Of a stretch of DNA of 51,045 nucleotides, positions 16,844-25,524 are shown piece by piece. The DNA lies in assembly GCA_037190175.1 (NCBI GenBank), contig JBBCJM010000060.1, forward strand, positions 1 through 51,045, in the 5' to 3' direction. Source of the stretch: JBBCJM01 sp037190175 (GTDB lineage: Bacteria; Pseudomonadota; Alphaproteobacteria; Rhodobacterales; Rhodobacteraceae). Numbering within the stretch: position 1 is the stretch's first letter; each line of letters begins with the position of its first letter. Both the position numbers and the translations under genes were made by a program. The notes beneath the pieces are model-generated. The model was not told where the DNA came from, searched no databases, and saw only the letters and a program-made list of their open reading frames with translations.

Positions 16844-17668
16844 TCAGTTCGCCAGCCGGGGGTCGAGCCTGTCGCGCAGCCAGTCGCCGACCATGTTGAT
16901 CGACAGCGAGACGGTGAAGATCGCCATCCCCGGAAAGATCGCGATCCAGGGGGCCGAGTTCATGAAGGCCCGCCCGTCGGCCAGCATGCGCCCCCAGCTG
17001 GGTGTGGGCGGCTGCACGCCGAGGCCGAGGAAGCTCAGCGCGGATTCCAGGATGATCACGCGCGACAGTTCGATCGTGCCGATGACGATGATCGAGCCGG
17101 TGACGTTGGGCAGGATATGGCGATGGATGATGCGCAGGTCCGACAGCGCGATGGCATGGGCGGCGCGGATGAACTCGCGCTCGCGCAGGCTGATGACCTC
17201 GGAGCGCACGACGCGGGCGTATTGCACCCAGCTGGTCAGCGACAGCACCAGCACGAGGTTGGTGATGCTCGGCCCCAGCGAGCTGACGATCAGCAGCGCG
17301 AGCAGCATCAGCGGGATCGACAGCTGCAGATCGACGAGGCGCATCAGCACCGCGTCGACCCAGCCGCGATAATAGCCGGCAAGCAGGCCGACGACCGATC
17401 CGGCCAGCGCCCCGAACAGCACCGAGAGCGCCGCGATCATCAGCGTGATGCGCCCGCCGTGGAGGATGCGCGAAAGGATGTCGCGCCCGAGGTTGTCGCC
17501 GCCGAACAGATAGCCGTTCGTCATCGGCGGGGTCAGGCGCCCCATCAGGTTGTTGGCGGTCGGGCTGGGAAGCGGCAGCCAGGGGGCGAGGATGGCCGCT
17601 CCGGCAATCACGGCCAGGATGATCAGGAACACAGGTCCCGCCCGCAGGGGAAAGTTCGTCATTCGCAT
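16844..17668 (-). CDS. oppC: oligopeptide ABC transporter permease (OppC/DppC-type)
   Basis: A 274-residue inner-membrane permease with about six hydrophobic helices. The OppC N-terminal domain gives the LMGRLTPPMTNGYLFGGDNLGRDILSR-type start (the DxxGRD element at about residue 57). The EAA loop in the C-terminal half is REFIRAAHAIALSD, followed by RIIHRHILPNV. FLGLGVQPPTPSWGRML is the conserved segment before the last helices. A second in-frame ATG two codons later is an equally possible start. It lies 6 bases from the upstream permease gene. Confidence 0.93.
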   Translation of the reverse strand: MRMTNFPLRAGPVFLIILAVIAGAAILAPWLPLPSPTANNLMGRLTPPMTNGYLFGGDNLGRDILSRILHGGRITLMIAALSVLFGALAGSVVGLLAGYYRGWVDAVLMRLVDLQLSIPLMLLALLIVSSLGPSITNLVLVLSLTSWVQYARVVRSEVISLREREFIRAAHAIALSDLRIIHRHILPNVTGSIIVIGTIELSRVIILESALSFLGLGVQPPTPSWGRMLADGRAFMNSAPWIAIFPGMAIFTVSLSINMVGDWLRDRLDPRLAN

Positions 17669-17674
17669 GAAGGT

Positions 17675-18592
17675 CTAGCCGCTGCGGCGGATGCGCGGGT
17701 CGACCCACTGGTAGGCCAGGTCGACGGCGAGGTTGATCAGCACATAGGTCGTGGCGATCAGGAAGACGGATGCCTGGATCAGCGGATAGTCGCTGGTCGC
17801 CAGCGCCTGCACCACCAGGGTGCCCACCCCGGGCCAGGAGAACACCGTCTCGGTCACCGCCGAGCCGCCCAGCAGATCCGCCATCAGCAGCGCAAGCACG
17901 GTCATCGTCGGCAGGATGGCGTTCCTGGCGGCGTGGCGGCGGTAGATGCGCGCGGGCGGCAGGCCCTTGGCGCGCGCGGTGCGGATATAGTCCGACGACA
18001 GCGCCTCGATCATGCCGGCGCGGAACAGCCGGCAGATGTTCGCCGCGACGAACAGCGACAGCGTGGCGATGGGCAGCACCGCCCCCGCCCAGCTGTCGAA
18101 CCCGCCCGAGGGCAGCCAGCGCAGCTCGACGGCGAAGATCAGGATCAGCACGATCCCCAGCCAGAAGCCGGGGGTGGCCTGACCCAGGAGCGTGACGATC
18201 ATGATCGCCACCTCCTGGATCCGGCCGCGGTACATCGAGGCGAAGAACCCGCCCAGCAGCCCCAGCGCGCCCCCGATCAGCACCGAGCCGAAGGCCAGCA
18301 CCATGGTCGCGGGCATCCGCTCCAGCACCACCTGCATCGCGGGCCGGAAATACTGGTAGGACTGGCCGAAATCGCCCCTGACCGCGCCGAGGATGAAATC
18401 GGCGTATTGCACCCCGAGCGGGTTGTTCAGCCCCAGGCTCTCGCGCAGCTCGTTGACCTGCGCCTCTGGGGTGCCGATCGGCAGCAGCATCACAGCGGGA
18501 TCGCCCAGCACCCTCGTGAACACGAAGCAGATGGTGACGATCCCCCAGATCGCGAAGACGGATTGCGCGATGCGCGAAAGCAGGGGCTTCAT
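17675..18592 (-). CDS. oppB: oligopeptide ABC transporter permease (OppB/DppB-type)
   Basis: A 305-residue permease. It opens with an N-terminal helix and the motif FTRVLGDPAVMLLP, typical of DppB. The membrane domain follows with LLGQATPGFWLGIVLI and the EAA loop SSDYIRTARAKGLPPARIYRRHAARNA region. It ends with TVFSWPGVGTLVVQA and AYQWVDPRIR, the usual DppB tail. It starts 7 bases after the binding-protein stop and pairs with the next permease. Confidence 0.94.
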   Translation of the reverse strand: MKPLLSRIAQSVFAIWGIVTICFVFTRVLGDPAVMLLPIGTPEAQVNELRESLGLNNPLGVQYADFILGAVRGDFGQSYQYFRPAMQVVLERMPATMVLAFGSVLIGGALGLLGGFFASMYRGRIQEVAIMIVTLLGQATPGFWLGIVLILIFAVELRWLPSGGFDSWAGAVLPIATLSLFVAANICRLFRAGMIEALSSDYIRTARAKGLPPARIYRRHAARNAILPTMTVLALLMADLLGGSAVTETVFSWPGVGTLVVQALATSDYPLIQASVFLIATTYVLINLAVDLAYQWVDPRIRRSG

Positions 18593-18599
18593 CGGGTCC

Positions 18600-20120
18600 T
18601 CAGTCGGCGGGCGTGAAGTCCGACACCAGCAGCCAGTCGTCGCCGCGCGGCGTCCATCTCACCTTGGCCGAGGTCGCATAGGTCAGCGGCTGGTGGAACA
18701 GGAAAACGGCCGGCGGCGCGTCGCACATGATCTGCGTCGCCTTGCGGTAGGCTGCCAGACGCGCCTCGGTGTCGGTCGTGCTGTTGGCCTCGGCAATCGC
18801 CGCGTCGAACTCGGGGTTCATGTAGTAGCCCGACCTGTTGCCCGAGGTGTAGAGCGTCAGCAGGCCGCCGGCGTCCAGCGTCGGCCAGCTCTGGCCGATC
18901 ATCGACATCGGACCCATCTCGCCCTGCGAGAAGGGCTGCACCCAGGTGGCGAAGTCGTATTCGCGGATCTGGACGTTCAGCCCCACTTCCTCGAGCTGGC
19001 CGGCGAGCACCTGCGCGACCTCGGAGGCCATGAAATAGCGCCCCATCGGCACCTGCAGCTCGATCGGCGTGGTGCCGATGCCCGAGGCCGCGATCATCTC
19101 GCGCGCCCTGTCCGGGTCGTAGGGATAGGGGGCAAGCTCGGTGTTGTAGCCGAAATAGGCCGGCGACAGCAGCTGGCAGTTGGCCACCGCAGCCTTGCCG
19201 TCCAGCAGGTATTCGACGATGGCCTCCTTGTCGATCGCGTAGTTCAGCGCGCGCCGCAGGTCGACATTGGAGGCGAAGGGCTCCACCGTCGCGTTGAGGC
19301 GCAGCGAGACGGTCCGCGTGCTCGCCACCCAGTCCGAGGTGATGCCGTCCCGGCCGTTCAGACGCTCCAGATCCTCGAGCGGGATGTCGATGGCGAAATC
19401 GAGCTCGCCCGTCTCGATCCCGGCCACGCGGGCGGCGGGCTCGGGAACGATGCGGTAGCGCAGCGTGTCGAAGGCCGGGGCGTCGCCGTAGAAGCCGGCG
19501 TCGGCGGTCAGCGTGGCCGACTGGCCGGGCACGAACTCGACCAGATCATAGGCGCCGGTGCCATAGGTCTCCACCGCCGGGTTGTGGGTCGCAACCCAGT
19601 CGGGCTGCAGGAAGAATACCATGGTCAACTGCGCCGGCAGCGCCGGATAGGGCTGTGCGGTGACGATCTTCAGTTCGGTCGGCGAGACGACCTCGATCGT
19701 CTCTACCGCAGTGAACCAGGCCCGGTTGCGCGAGTTGGTCTCGGGGTTCCTGATGCGCTCGATGTTCCACTTGACCACCTCGGCGTCCAGCGGCTCGCCC
19801 CCCGGGAAGGTAACGCCCTCGCGCAGCGTGAAGCGCCAGGTGTGGTCGTCCAGCGCCTCCCAGCCGGTGGCGAGATCGCCCACCAGCTCGCCGTTGCCGT
19901 CCCGGCGGGTCAGCGAGGAATAGAGATGCGCCATCAGGCTGACGTCGACGCCGACGATCTGCGCGTTGGTCGGGTCCAGCGTCGCGATGTTGCTGCCGAG
20001 CGCGATCACCAGTTCCTCGGCCATGGACGGCACGCTGAAAGCGAAAAGGGCCCCGACCGCGGTCGCCGCGAGGAGCGGCGCCCGGCGCGGTGCGCGGTTG
20101 GCGGTGCTGTGGTCTTGCAT
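18600..20120 (-). CDS. ABC transporter substrate-binding protein, family 5 (peptide/nickel type)
   Basis: A 506-residue periplasmic binding protein. The signal region runs over about residues 1-34 (basic start, hydrophobic VGALFAFSVPSMAEE). The mature protein begins LVIALGSNIATLDP and contains WRFTLREGVTFPGGEPLDAEVVKWNIER, the SBP_bac_5 hallmark region, plus NYAIDKEAIVEYLLDGKA. GGGAG precedes the ATG. It heads the opp operon and has a recognisable promoter at 20163-20190. Ligands of this family range from peptides to opines and glutathione. The linked hydantoinase genes suggest a cyclic amide or amino-acid conjugate (inference). Confidence 0.94.
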   Translation of the reverse strand: MQDHSTANRAPRRAPLLAATAVGALFAFSVPSMAEELVIALGSNIATLDPTNAQIVGVDVSLMAHLYSSLTRRDGNGELVGDLATGWEALDDHTWRFTLREGVTFPGGEPLDAEVVKWNIERIRNPETNSRNRAWFTAVETIEVVSPTELKIVTAQPYPALPAQLTMVFFLQPDWVATHNPAVETYGTGAYDLVEFVPGQSATLTADAGFYGDAPAFDTLRYRIVPEPAARVAGIETGELDFAIDIPLEDLERLNGRDGITSDWVASTRTVSLRLNATVEPFASNVDLRRALNYAIDKEAIVEYLLDGKAAVANCQLLSPAYFGYNTELAPYPYDPDRAREMIAASGIGTTPIELQVPMGRYFMASEVAQVLAGQLEEVGLNVQIREYDFATWVQPFSQGEMGPMSMIGQSWPTLDAGGLLTLYTSGNRSGYYMNPEFDAAIAEANSTTDTEARLAAYRKATQIMCDAPPAVFLFHQPLTYATSAKVRWTPRGDDWLLVSDFTPAD

Positions 20121-20162
20121 GGAAGTCTCCCTTTGGCAGGCCGGTCATTTCTTGTCGACCCA

Positions 20163-20190
20163 CTATTAGCCAAAGATTGACTACTGACAA
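20163..20190 (-). promoter_or_regulatory. sigma-70-like promoter with TAGTCAAT box for the opp operon
   Basis: On the minus strand TTGTCA (20190-20185) and TAATAG (20168-20163) are separated by 16 bases, about 43 bases upstream of the ATG at 20120. The TAGTCAAT octamer at 20183-20176 sits between the two hexamers, where a repressor would block polymerase. GATTG and CAATC flank it as an imperfect inverted repeat. The same octamer lies before the hyu operon. Confidence 0.5.
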
Positions 20191-20254
20191 TCGGAAACGC
20201 AGGGCCCGCCCCTTCGCACCTGTGTCCTGTACCGCACGGCAGGCGCCGGCGCGG

Positions 20255-21001
20255 CTAATGCGCCGGGCCCAGCACCGAGGCGAGGAATTCCCGCGCCCGG
20301 GCGGATTTCGGGGCGCGGAAGAACTCGGCCGGCGGCGCCTCCTCGACGATGCGGCCGGCGTCCATGAAGATCACCCGGTCCGCGACCTTGCGCGCGAAGC
20401 CCATCTCGTGGGTGACGCAGACCATCGTCATGCTTTCGGCGGCCAGCGTCTCCATCACGTCCAGCACCTCGGCGATGGTCTCGGGGTCGAGCGCCGAGGT
20501 CGGCTCGTCGAACAGCATCACCTTGGGCATCATGCACAGCGAACGGGCGATCGCCGCGCGCTGCTGCTGGCCGCCGGACAGCTGGCCCGGATAGCGGCCC
20601 GCAAGCTCGGCGATCCGGGCCTTGGCGAGAAAGCGGTGCGCGATGGCCTCGGCCTCGGCCCGGCGCTGGCGGCGCACCCGCATCGGCGCGAAGATGCAGT
20701 TTTCCAGCACGGTCATGTGCGGGAACAGGTTGAAGTGCTGGAACACCATCCCGACCTCGCGCCGGATGGCGTCGATGTGGCGGGTGTCGTCGTCCAGCAC
20801 GCGGTCCAGCACCCGGATGGTGCCGGCCTGATGTTCCTCGAGCCGGTTGATGCAGCGGATCAGCGTGGACTTGCCCGAGCCCGAGGGGCCGCAGATCACC
20901 ACCTTCTCGCCGCGGCGCACGTCGAGGTCGATGCCTTGCAGCACCCGCAGCGCGCCATAGGACTTGTCCATGCCGCGGATGCTGATGATGGTGTCCTGCA
21001 T
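20255..21001 (-). CDS. aapP: general L-amino-acid ABC transporter ATPase (AapP/BztD-type)
   Basis: A 248-residue polar-amino-acid ATPase. It shows Walker A VICGPSGSGKSTLIRC, Q-loop MVFQHFNLFPHMTVLEN (the HFNLFPH form is typical of GlnQ/AapP), signature GQLSGGQQQRAAIARSL, Walker B VMLFDEPTSALDPE and switch VCVTHEMGFARKVADR. I chose MQDTIIS, which has GAGGAGG about 6 bases upstream. A longer start six codons earlier would overlap the permease gene. It is the last gene of the dapA-like/aapJ/aapQM/aapP operon. Confidence 0.95.
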   Translation of the reverse strand: MQDTIISIRGMDKSYGALRVLQGIDLDVRRGEKVVICGPSGSGKSTLIRCINRLEEHQAGTIRVLDRVLDDDTRHIDAIRREVGMVFQHFNLFPHMTVLENCIFAPMRVRRQRRAEAEAIAHRFLAKARIAELAGRYPGQLSGGQQQRAAIARSLCMMPKVMLFDEPTSALDPETIAEVLDVMETLAAESMTMVCVTHEMGFARKVADRVIFMDAGRIVEEAPPAEFFRAPKSARAREFLASVLGPAH

Positions 21002-21011
21002 GGCGGCCTCC

Positions 21012-23249
21012 TCAGGCATTGACCATCCGGCGCTCGAGATACAGCCCGTAGCGCGCGATCAGGGTGACGAAGACGTAGTAGACGAGGCCCACGAACAGGT
21101 AGACCTCGAGATAGGCGAAGGTCCATTCCGGGTTGCCGAAGGCCGCCGCGCCCGAGGCGAGGATGTCGAAGAAGCCGATGATGGTGACCAGCGAGGTTTC
21201 CTTGAAGGTGATGACCAGCTGGTTGATCGTGGCGGGCAGCGTCTTGCGGAACACCTGCGGCAGCAGGATATGGAGCACCCGGTCCACGTAGCCCACGCCC
21301 AGCGACTGCGCCGCCTCTTCCTGCCCGCGCTGGAGGCTCTGGAACCCGGCGCGGAAGATCTCGGCCTGATAGGCGCCGTAGAAGAAGGCGAAGGCCACGA
21401 TCACCCGCCACAGCTTGTCGCCCTGCAACCAGTCGGGCAGCGCGAAGGGCATCGCCATCGCCGCGCCGTAGATCAGCGCCAGCAGGGGCAGCGAGCGCAC
21501 CGCATCCACGAACAGCCCGACCACGCGCGAGACCAGCGCCAGCCGCGACCGGCGCAGCAGCGCCATGCACAGCCCCAGCGGCATCCCCAGCGCCACGACC
21601 GCGCAGAAGATGAATACCGTCAGCGTCAGCCCGCCCCAGTCGCGCGGCGCCACCGGCGTCATGCCGAACACCCCGCCCCGCATCAGCAGGTAGAACGCCG
21701 CCACCCCGCCCAGCCAGATCAGGGCCAGCCGCAGCGGCCGCTGCATCGCGGGCCAGGCCGACAGCGCCAGAGACCCCAGCAGGACCAGCAGGCCGAGGCC
21801 CGAGCGCCATTGTTCGCCATAGGGGAACAGGCCGAACAGGATCAGCCGCCAGCGGGTCACCACCACCGACCAGCAGGCCCCGGCATCCTCGGCGCGGCAC
21901 GCCTGCGACGCATTGGGCGCCCAGACCGCCGAGACCAGCGCCCAGTCCGCGATCCGCAGCAGCAGAAGCAGCGTCACCCCGGTCAGCACGACCGAGATCG
22001 CCGCCTGCGTCGGGGTGCCGAAATAGATGCGGCGCAACTCGGCCAGCGAGTCCGGCCACAGCCGCACCGCCGCCGTCTCGCCGCCCGACACCCGCAGTCC
22101 ATGGCCCTTCAGCGCCACCGCCCGGTTCACCAGGTTCAGCACGAAGGCCATGGAATAGTTGATGGCCAGGAAGCTCAGCATGAAGATGCCGAGGATCTCG
22201 AAGGTCTGGCCGCTCTGGTTGATGGACGAGGAGGTCACCATGAACAGGTCGGCGAAGCCCACCGCGATGCCGACCGTGGTGGCCTTCATCAGCCAGACAT
22301 ACTGGTTGATCAGCATCGGCAGCGCGGCGCGCAGCGCCAGCGGCAGGCGGACGAGCAGGAAGGTCTGCAACTCGCTGATGCCCAGCGCGCGGGCCGCCTC
22401 GACCACGCCGCGGTCCACGGCGTTGAACCCGGCGCGGATGATCTCGGCGATATAGGCGGCGCCATAGATGGTCAGCGCGATCACGCAGGCCAGGAATTCG
22501 GGCGACAGCCGGATGCCGCCGGCGATGTTGAGCCCGCGCTGCACCGGCAGGTCGGCCAGCGGCAGCCCGTCCAGCCGGGTGGCCGCCACCAGCGCCGCCG
22601 CCGCACCCGCGACCGCCAGCCCCAGCGCGCCCGCCGCCAGCGCCCGGCGGTGGCGGGGCAGGTCCAGCCGCGACGACAGTGCCACGAAGAGGCCGGCCCA
22701 GAGCCCGGCCGCCAGCAGAACCATCAGCAGCAGCCCCGCCCAGGCCGGGATGTTCAGCCCGGGCAGATAGACGCCGCGGTTGGAGAACAACGCCATCCCG
22801 CCCAGGTCCAGCGCCTGCCGCGGCCCCGGCAGCACGGACAGGAGTTTATACCACAGCAGCAGCTGCAGCATCATCGGCACGTTGCGGAAGATGTTCACCC
22901 AGCTTGCGGCGATCAGGTTCAGCACCGCATGGCGCGAATTGCGCATCGCGCCGATCGCCACCCCCAGCACCGTCGCCAGGCTCAGCGCCACCGCGCCCAG
23001 CGTCAACGTGTTCAGCGCCCCGGCCAGGAAGGCCCGCCAATAGGGATCGCCCGAGGTCATGCGGATGACCGAGAAGCTGATTTCCCAGCCGGTGGCGCGG
23101 AACAGGAAGTCGAAGCCGCTGGTCAGCCCCGCGGCCGCCAGCCGGTCGCGCGCCGTCAGGACCAGACCCGCCACCAGCGCGGCCGCCATGGCGACGAAGA
23201 CGGTCTGGGCGACCAGACTGCGCGCGCGGCGGGAGGTGATCACGCTCAT
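21012..23249 (-). CDS. fused amino-acid ABC permease AapQ-AapM (BztB-BztC) in one polypeptide
   Basis: A 745-residue permease that joins two normally separate subunits. Residues 1-385 match AapQ: N-terminal helix, FRNVPMMLQLLLWYK at about 121-135, a large inserted segment, then the EAA loop EAARALGIS at 284-292 and NYSMAFVLNLVNR. Residues 395-745 match AapM: FGTPTQAAIS at the start, LTLTVFIFCAVVALGMPLG around 541-558, VDAVRSLPLLALI, second EAA loop EEAAQSLGVGY at 644-654, and tail YGLYLERRMVNA. The frame is open throughout with no stop at the junction. One chain probably supplies both halves of the membrane channel. MSVITSRR was chosen as start. Confidence 0.93.
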   Translation of the reverse strand: MSVITSRRARSLVAQTVFVAMAAALVAGLVLTARDRLAAAGLTSGFDFLFRATGWEISFSVIRMTSGDPYWRAFLAGALNTLTLGAVALSLATVLGVAIGAMRNSRHAVLNLIAASWVNIFRNVPMMLQLLLWYKLLSVLPGPRQALDLGGMALFSNRGVYLPGLNIPAWAGLLLMVLLAAGLWAGLFVALSSRLDLPRHRRALAAGALGLAVAGAAAALVAATRLDGLPLADLPVQRGLNIAGGIRLSPEFLACVIALTIYGAAYIAEIIRAGFNAVDRGVVEAARALGISELQTFLLVRLPLALRAALPMLINQYVWLMKATTVGIAVGFADLFMVTSSSINQSGQTFEILGIFMLSFLAINYSMAFVLNLVNRAVALKGHGLRVSGGETAAVRLWPDSLAELRRIYFGTPTQAAISVVLTGVTLLLLLRIADWALVSAVWAPNASQACRAEDAGACWSVVVTRWRLILFGLFPYGEQWRSGLGLLVLLGSLALSAWPAMQRPLRLALIWLGGVAAFYLLMRGGVFGMTPVAPRDWGGLTLTVFIFCAVVALGMPLGLCMALLRRSRLALVSRVVGLFVDAVRSLPLLALIYGAAMAMPFALPDWLQGDKLWRVIVAFAFFYGAYQAEIFRAGFQSLQRGQEEAAQSLGVGYVDRVLHILLPQVFRKTLPATINQLVITFKETSLVTIIGFFDILASGAAAFGNPEWTFAYLEVYLFVGLVYYVFVTLIARYGLYLERRMVNA

Positions 23250-23303
23250 GTCGGATCCTTCGGAAATGCGGTCCCGGCAGGGCGGCGACCCCGAGAAATG
23301 CAT

Positions 23304-23331
23304 CACCCGGGGGGACGGCGCCCCCCGGGTG
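23304..23331 (-). terminator. strong stem-loop between aapJ and aapQM
   Basis: Perfect 11-bp arms (CACCCGGGGGG and CCCCCCGGGTG) enclose a 6-base loop, 15 bases after the aapJ stop. No T-run follows on the minus strand. In amino-acid ABC operons such hairpins after the binding-protein gene partly stop transcription or protect the upstream message, so the binding protein is made in excess. That role is inferred here. Confidence 0.65.
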
Positions 23332-23345
23332 AAGGATGGCCGGCC

Positions 23346-24374
23346 TCAGTCGAACGTCACCGGGAAGTGGACGCCGCCGTCTTTCCACAGCGCGTTGATG
23401 CCGCGTTCCAGCTTGAAGGGCGAACCCATGCCGATGTTGCGCTCCCACAGTTCGGAATAATTGCCGTTCACCTTGATCACGTTGTAGGCCCAGTCGTCCG
23501 GCAGCCCGAACCGCGCGCCCACGCCGGGGGTCGCCCCCAGCATGATCGCCACCTCGGGCGTGGTCGGATTGGCGCGGATCTCGTCGACATTGGCCGAGGT
23601 GATGCCCTCCTGCTCGGCCAGCCACAGCACGTTCAGCGCCCAGTTCGCCAGGTCGAAGAAGCGGTCGTCGCCGCCCTTGACGAACCAGCTCTGCCCTTCC
23701 AGCGACAGGACATCCGGCAGGATGATGTGCGCGTCGGGGTCGGCGGCGTTCATCCGCGACACGGCCACGGTCGCCGCGGTGCCGACGATGCCGTCGCAGC
23801 GCCCCTCGAAATAGGCGGTCAGCAGCTCTTCCCGTTTCTCCAGCGAGACCAGCTCGATCCGGATCCCGTGGTTCGCCGCATAGGCCGAGATCACCCGTTC
23901 GTTCGTGGTGCCCGCCGGCGCGCAGATCGAGCCGCCGTCCATTTCCAGCACCGAGGACACGCCCAGCGACTTGGGCGCCAGCACCTGGAAGGTGCCGATG
24001 ATATAGGGCCGGGTGATGTTCAGCCCCAGCTCGGTGTCGCGCGCGAGCGTCCAGCCCGACTGCTTGATCACCACGTCCAGTTCGCCCGACTGCACCAGCG
24101 GCCAGCGTTGCGCCCAGCTGATCGGCACCAGGTCCAGATGGTTCTCGTGGCTGCCGAAGATCGCCGTGGCGAAGACGCGGCACATGTCGACATCCATGCC
24201 GGACCAGCGCCCGGCCTCGTCGATCTGGGCAAAGCCGGGCTGGCTGCCGTTGTGGGCGGTGCAGCGCAGTTGCCCGCGTTCCAGCACCTCGGCCAGCCGG
24301 TCGGCGCTGGCGATCCCGGCCGAGGCCGCCATCGTCAGGCCGATCCCGGCCGCCATCGTCATCAGTCGCTTCAT
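23346..24374 (-). CDS. aapJ: general L-amino-acid ABC transporter binding protein AapJ
   Basis: A 342-residue periplasmic receptor of the AapJ/BztA group, larger than the 250-residue histidine-type receptors. A signal peptide covers about residues 1-24 (MKRLMTMAAGIGL, cleavage near ASA). The mature part shows RGQLRCTAHNGSQPGFA, GMDVDMCRVFATAIFG and SGELDVVIKQSGWTLARD, all family landmarks, with the cysteine pair region ICAPAGTTNE and EGRCDGIVG. GGAGGTG lies before the ATG, which overlaps the stop of the DapA-like gene by four bases. Confidence 0.95.
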   Translation of the reverse strand: MKRLMTMAAGIGLTMAASAGIASADRLAEVLERGQLRCTAHNGSQPGFAQIDEAGRWSGMDVDMCRVFATAIFGSHENHLDLVPISWAQRWPLVQSGELDVVIKQSGWTLARDTELGLNITRPYIIGTFQVLAPKSLGVSSVLEMDGGSICAPAGTTNERVISAYAANHGIRIELVSLEKREELLTAYFEGRCDGIVGTAATVAVSRMNAADPDAHIILPDVLSLEGQSWFVKGGDDRFFDLANWALNVLWLAEQEGITSANVDEIRANPTTPEVAIMLGATPGVGARFGLPDDWAYNVIKVNGNYSELWERNIGMGSPFKLERGINALWKDGGVHFPVTFD

Positions 24375-25312
24375 GTGAACACCTCCATGTCCGTTGGGTG
24401 CGGAGATTGCCCCCGCTTTTGGGTTCCGGGTTGCGGCAGGGACGGATAGACCGTCAGCAGCGCCTCGCGCAGGACTTCGGTCTCGGCCGCGGTCATCTCG
24501 GTGATCGGGGTGCGCAGGCGGCCGCTGTCCCAGCCCAGCTCGCGCATCGACGCCTTGACCGCCGAGGGAAAGCTGCGCACCACAAGGCCATAGGCAAAGA
24601 CGTTCAGCGCCCGTTGCAGCTCGGCGGCGCGCGCCACGTCCCGCGCCTCGACCGCGCGCCACAGGCTGACGGTCAGGTCGGGCACCACATTGGTGGTATA
24701 GGTCACCCCGCCGACGCCCCCCACCAGGCCCAGTTCGGCGATATAGCTGTCGCGCGAGGTATAGACCCCCACCCGTTCGGGCAGGCGGCGGATCGCCTCG
24801 GACGCCTGAAGCTGGTGCCCCTCCTTGACGCCATGCAGGGTCGGGCTCTGCTCGGCGATCTGTTCCAGCTCATCGAGCGACAGCATCGGCGAGGCGTAGG
24901 TGGTGTTGTAGACGATATAGGGCAGGTCCGAGACCGCCCCCATCCGCGCGAAATAGGCCACCCGCTCGGCCGTCGACAGCCGGTAGAAATAGGGCGAGAT
25001 GATCATCAGCCCATCGGCGCCGGCCTGCCGGGCCTCCCGGATGTCGGCGATGGTCTCGTAGTCGCCGACGGCGCCGACCGTGGCGATCACCCCGGCCCGG
25101 CCCTTCAGCGTCTCGACCGCGCAGGCGACGGTGCGGGCGCGCTCCTGGGGGGTCAGGCTGGCGCCCTCGCCGGTGACGGCATTCATCACGACGGCCGGGC
25201 AGCCCGCCGTCGCCAGCCGGTCGAGATGAAGCGCCAGGGCATCGGTATCCACCGCCCCATCGGCATCGAAAGGCGTGATGGTGGCAGGCAGGATACCCGT
25301 CCAGCGTGTCAT
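24371..25312 (-). CDS. DapA/dihydrodipicolinate-synthase family lyase
   Basis: A 313-residue class I aldolase-fold (TIM-barrel) enzyme. The Schiff-base lysine is K163 in LHGVKEGHQ, and the general acid tyrosine Y135 lies in YIVYNTTY. NAVTGEGASLTPQERARTV carries the GEx-L-T substrate loop (GEGASLT rather than GTTGE of true DapA), which argues for another oxo-acid lyase. Two in-frame ATGs are near. I prefer the one preceded by GGAG. The stop overlaps the aapJ start (ATGA), so this catabolic lyase and the amino-acid importer are co-translated. The substrate is probably a hydroxy- or oxo-amino acid derivative. Confidence 0.88.
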   Translation of the reverse strand: MTRWTGILPATITPFDADGAVDTDALALHLDRLATAGCPAVVMNAVTGEGASLTPQERARTVACAVETLKGRAGVIATVGAVGDYETIADIREARQAGADGLMIISPYFYRLSTAERVAYFARMGAVSDLPYIVYNTTYASPMLSLDELEQIAEQSPTLHGVKEGHQLQASEAIRRLPERVGVYTSRDSYIAELGLVGGVGGVTYTTNVVPDLTVSLWRAVEARDVARAAELQRALNVFAYGLVVRSFPSAVKASMRELGWDSGRLRTPITEMTAAETEVLREALLTVYPSLPQPGTQKRGQSPHPTDMEVFT

Positions 25313-25475
25313 TGTCGGCTCCATTCCAGTGAAATTCGGCAGGGCCGGTCGGCGGGCAATCGGCCTTGTTGCGGGCATGTTGCCGCCGGCGGGGCAGCCT
25401 GCCAAATTCAATTAACGTTGGGACTCATGCCGCAGGGGAATGGGATTCATCTTCACATGCGCCGAAATACATGAA
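25313..25475. other. non-coding leader upstream of the DapA-like/aap operon
   Basis: This is the first part of a 470-base stretch without an intact gene. The only notable content is an AT-richer patch around 25400-25420 (minus strand TTAATTGAATTTGG), which may hold the operon promoter, though no good -35/-10 pair is evident. I saw no RNA gene or riboswitch-like fold. Confidence 0.3.
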
Positions 25476-25502
25476 GCCCGATGCGAGCGTTTCGCATCGG
25501 GC
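25476..25502 (-). terminator. intrinsic-terminator-like hairpin after the GST remnant
   Basis: Perfect 11-bp arms GCCCGATGCGA and TCGCATCGGGC surround a 5-base loop, 22 bases downstream of the stop of the GST-like remnant. On the minus strand the stem is followed by TTCATGTATTTC. It probably ended the transcript of the ancestral GST gene and now closes the antitoxin/remnant transcript. Confidence 0.65.
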
Positions 25503-25524
25503 CGGGGTGGCGGGGAAGGGTCTG

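Noticed and set aside
20964..24449. 1161-codon open frame antisense to the aap genes
   Set aside because: Same antisense artefact. No ribosome site or recognisable domain, and it spans the intergenic hairpin.
25313..25475. Riboswitch or small RNA upstream of the DapA-like gene
   Set aside because: No conserved core or convincing multi-stem fold is visible apart from the terminator hairpin at 25476-25502.
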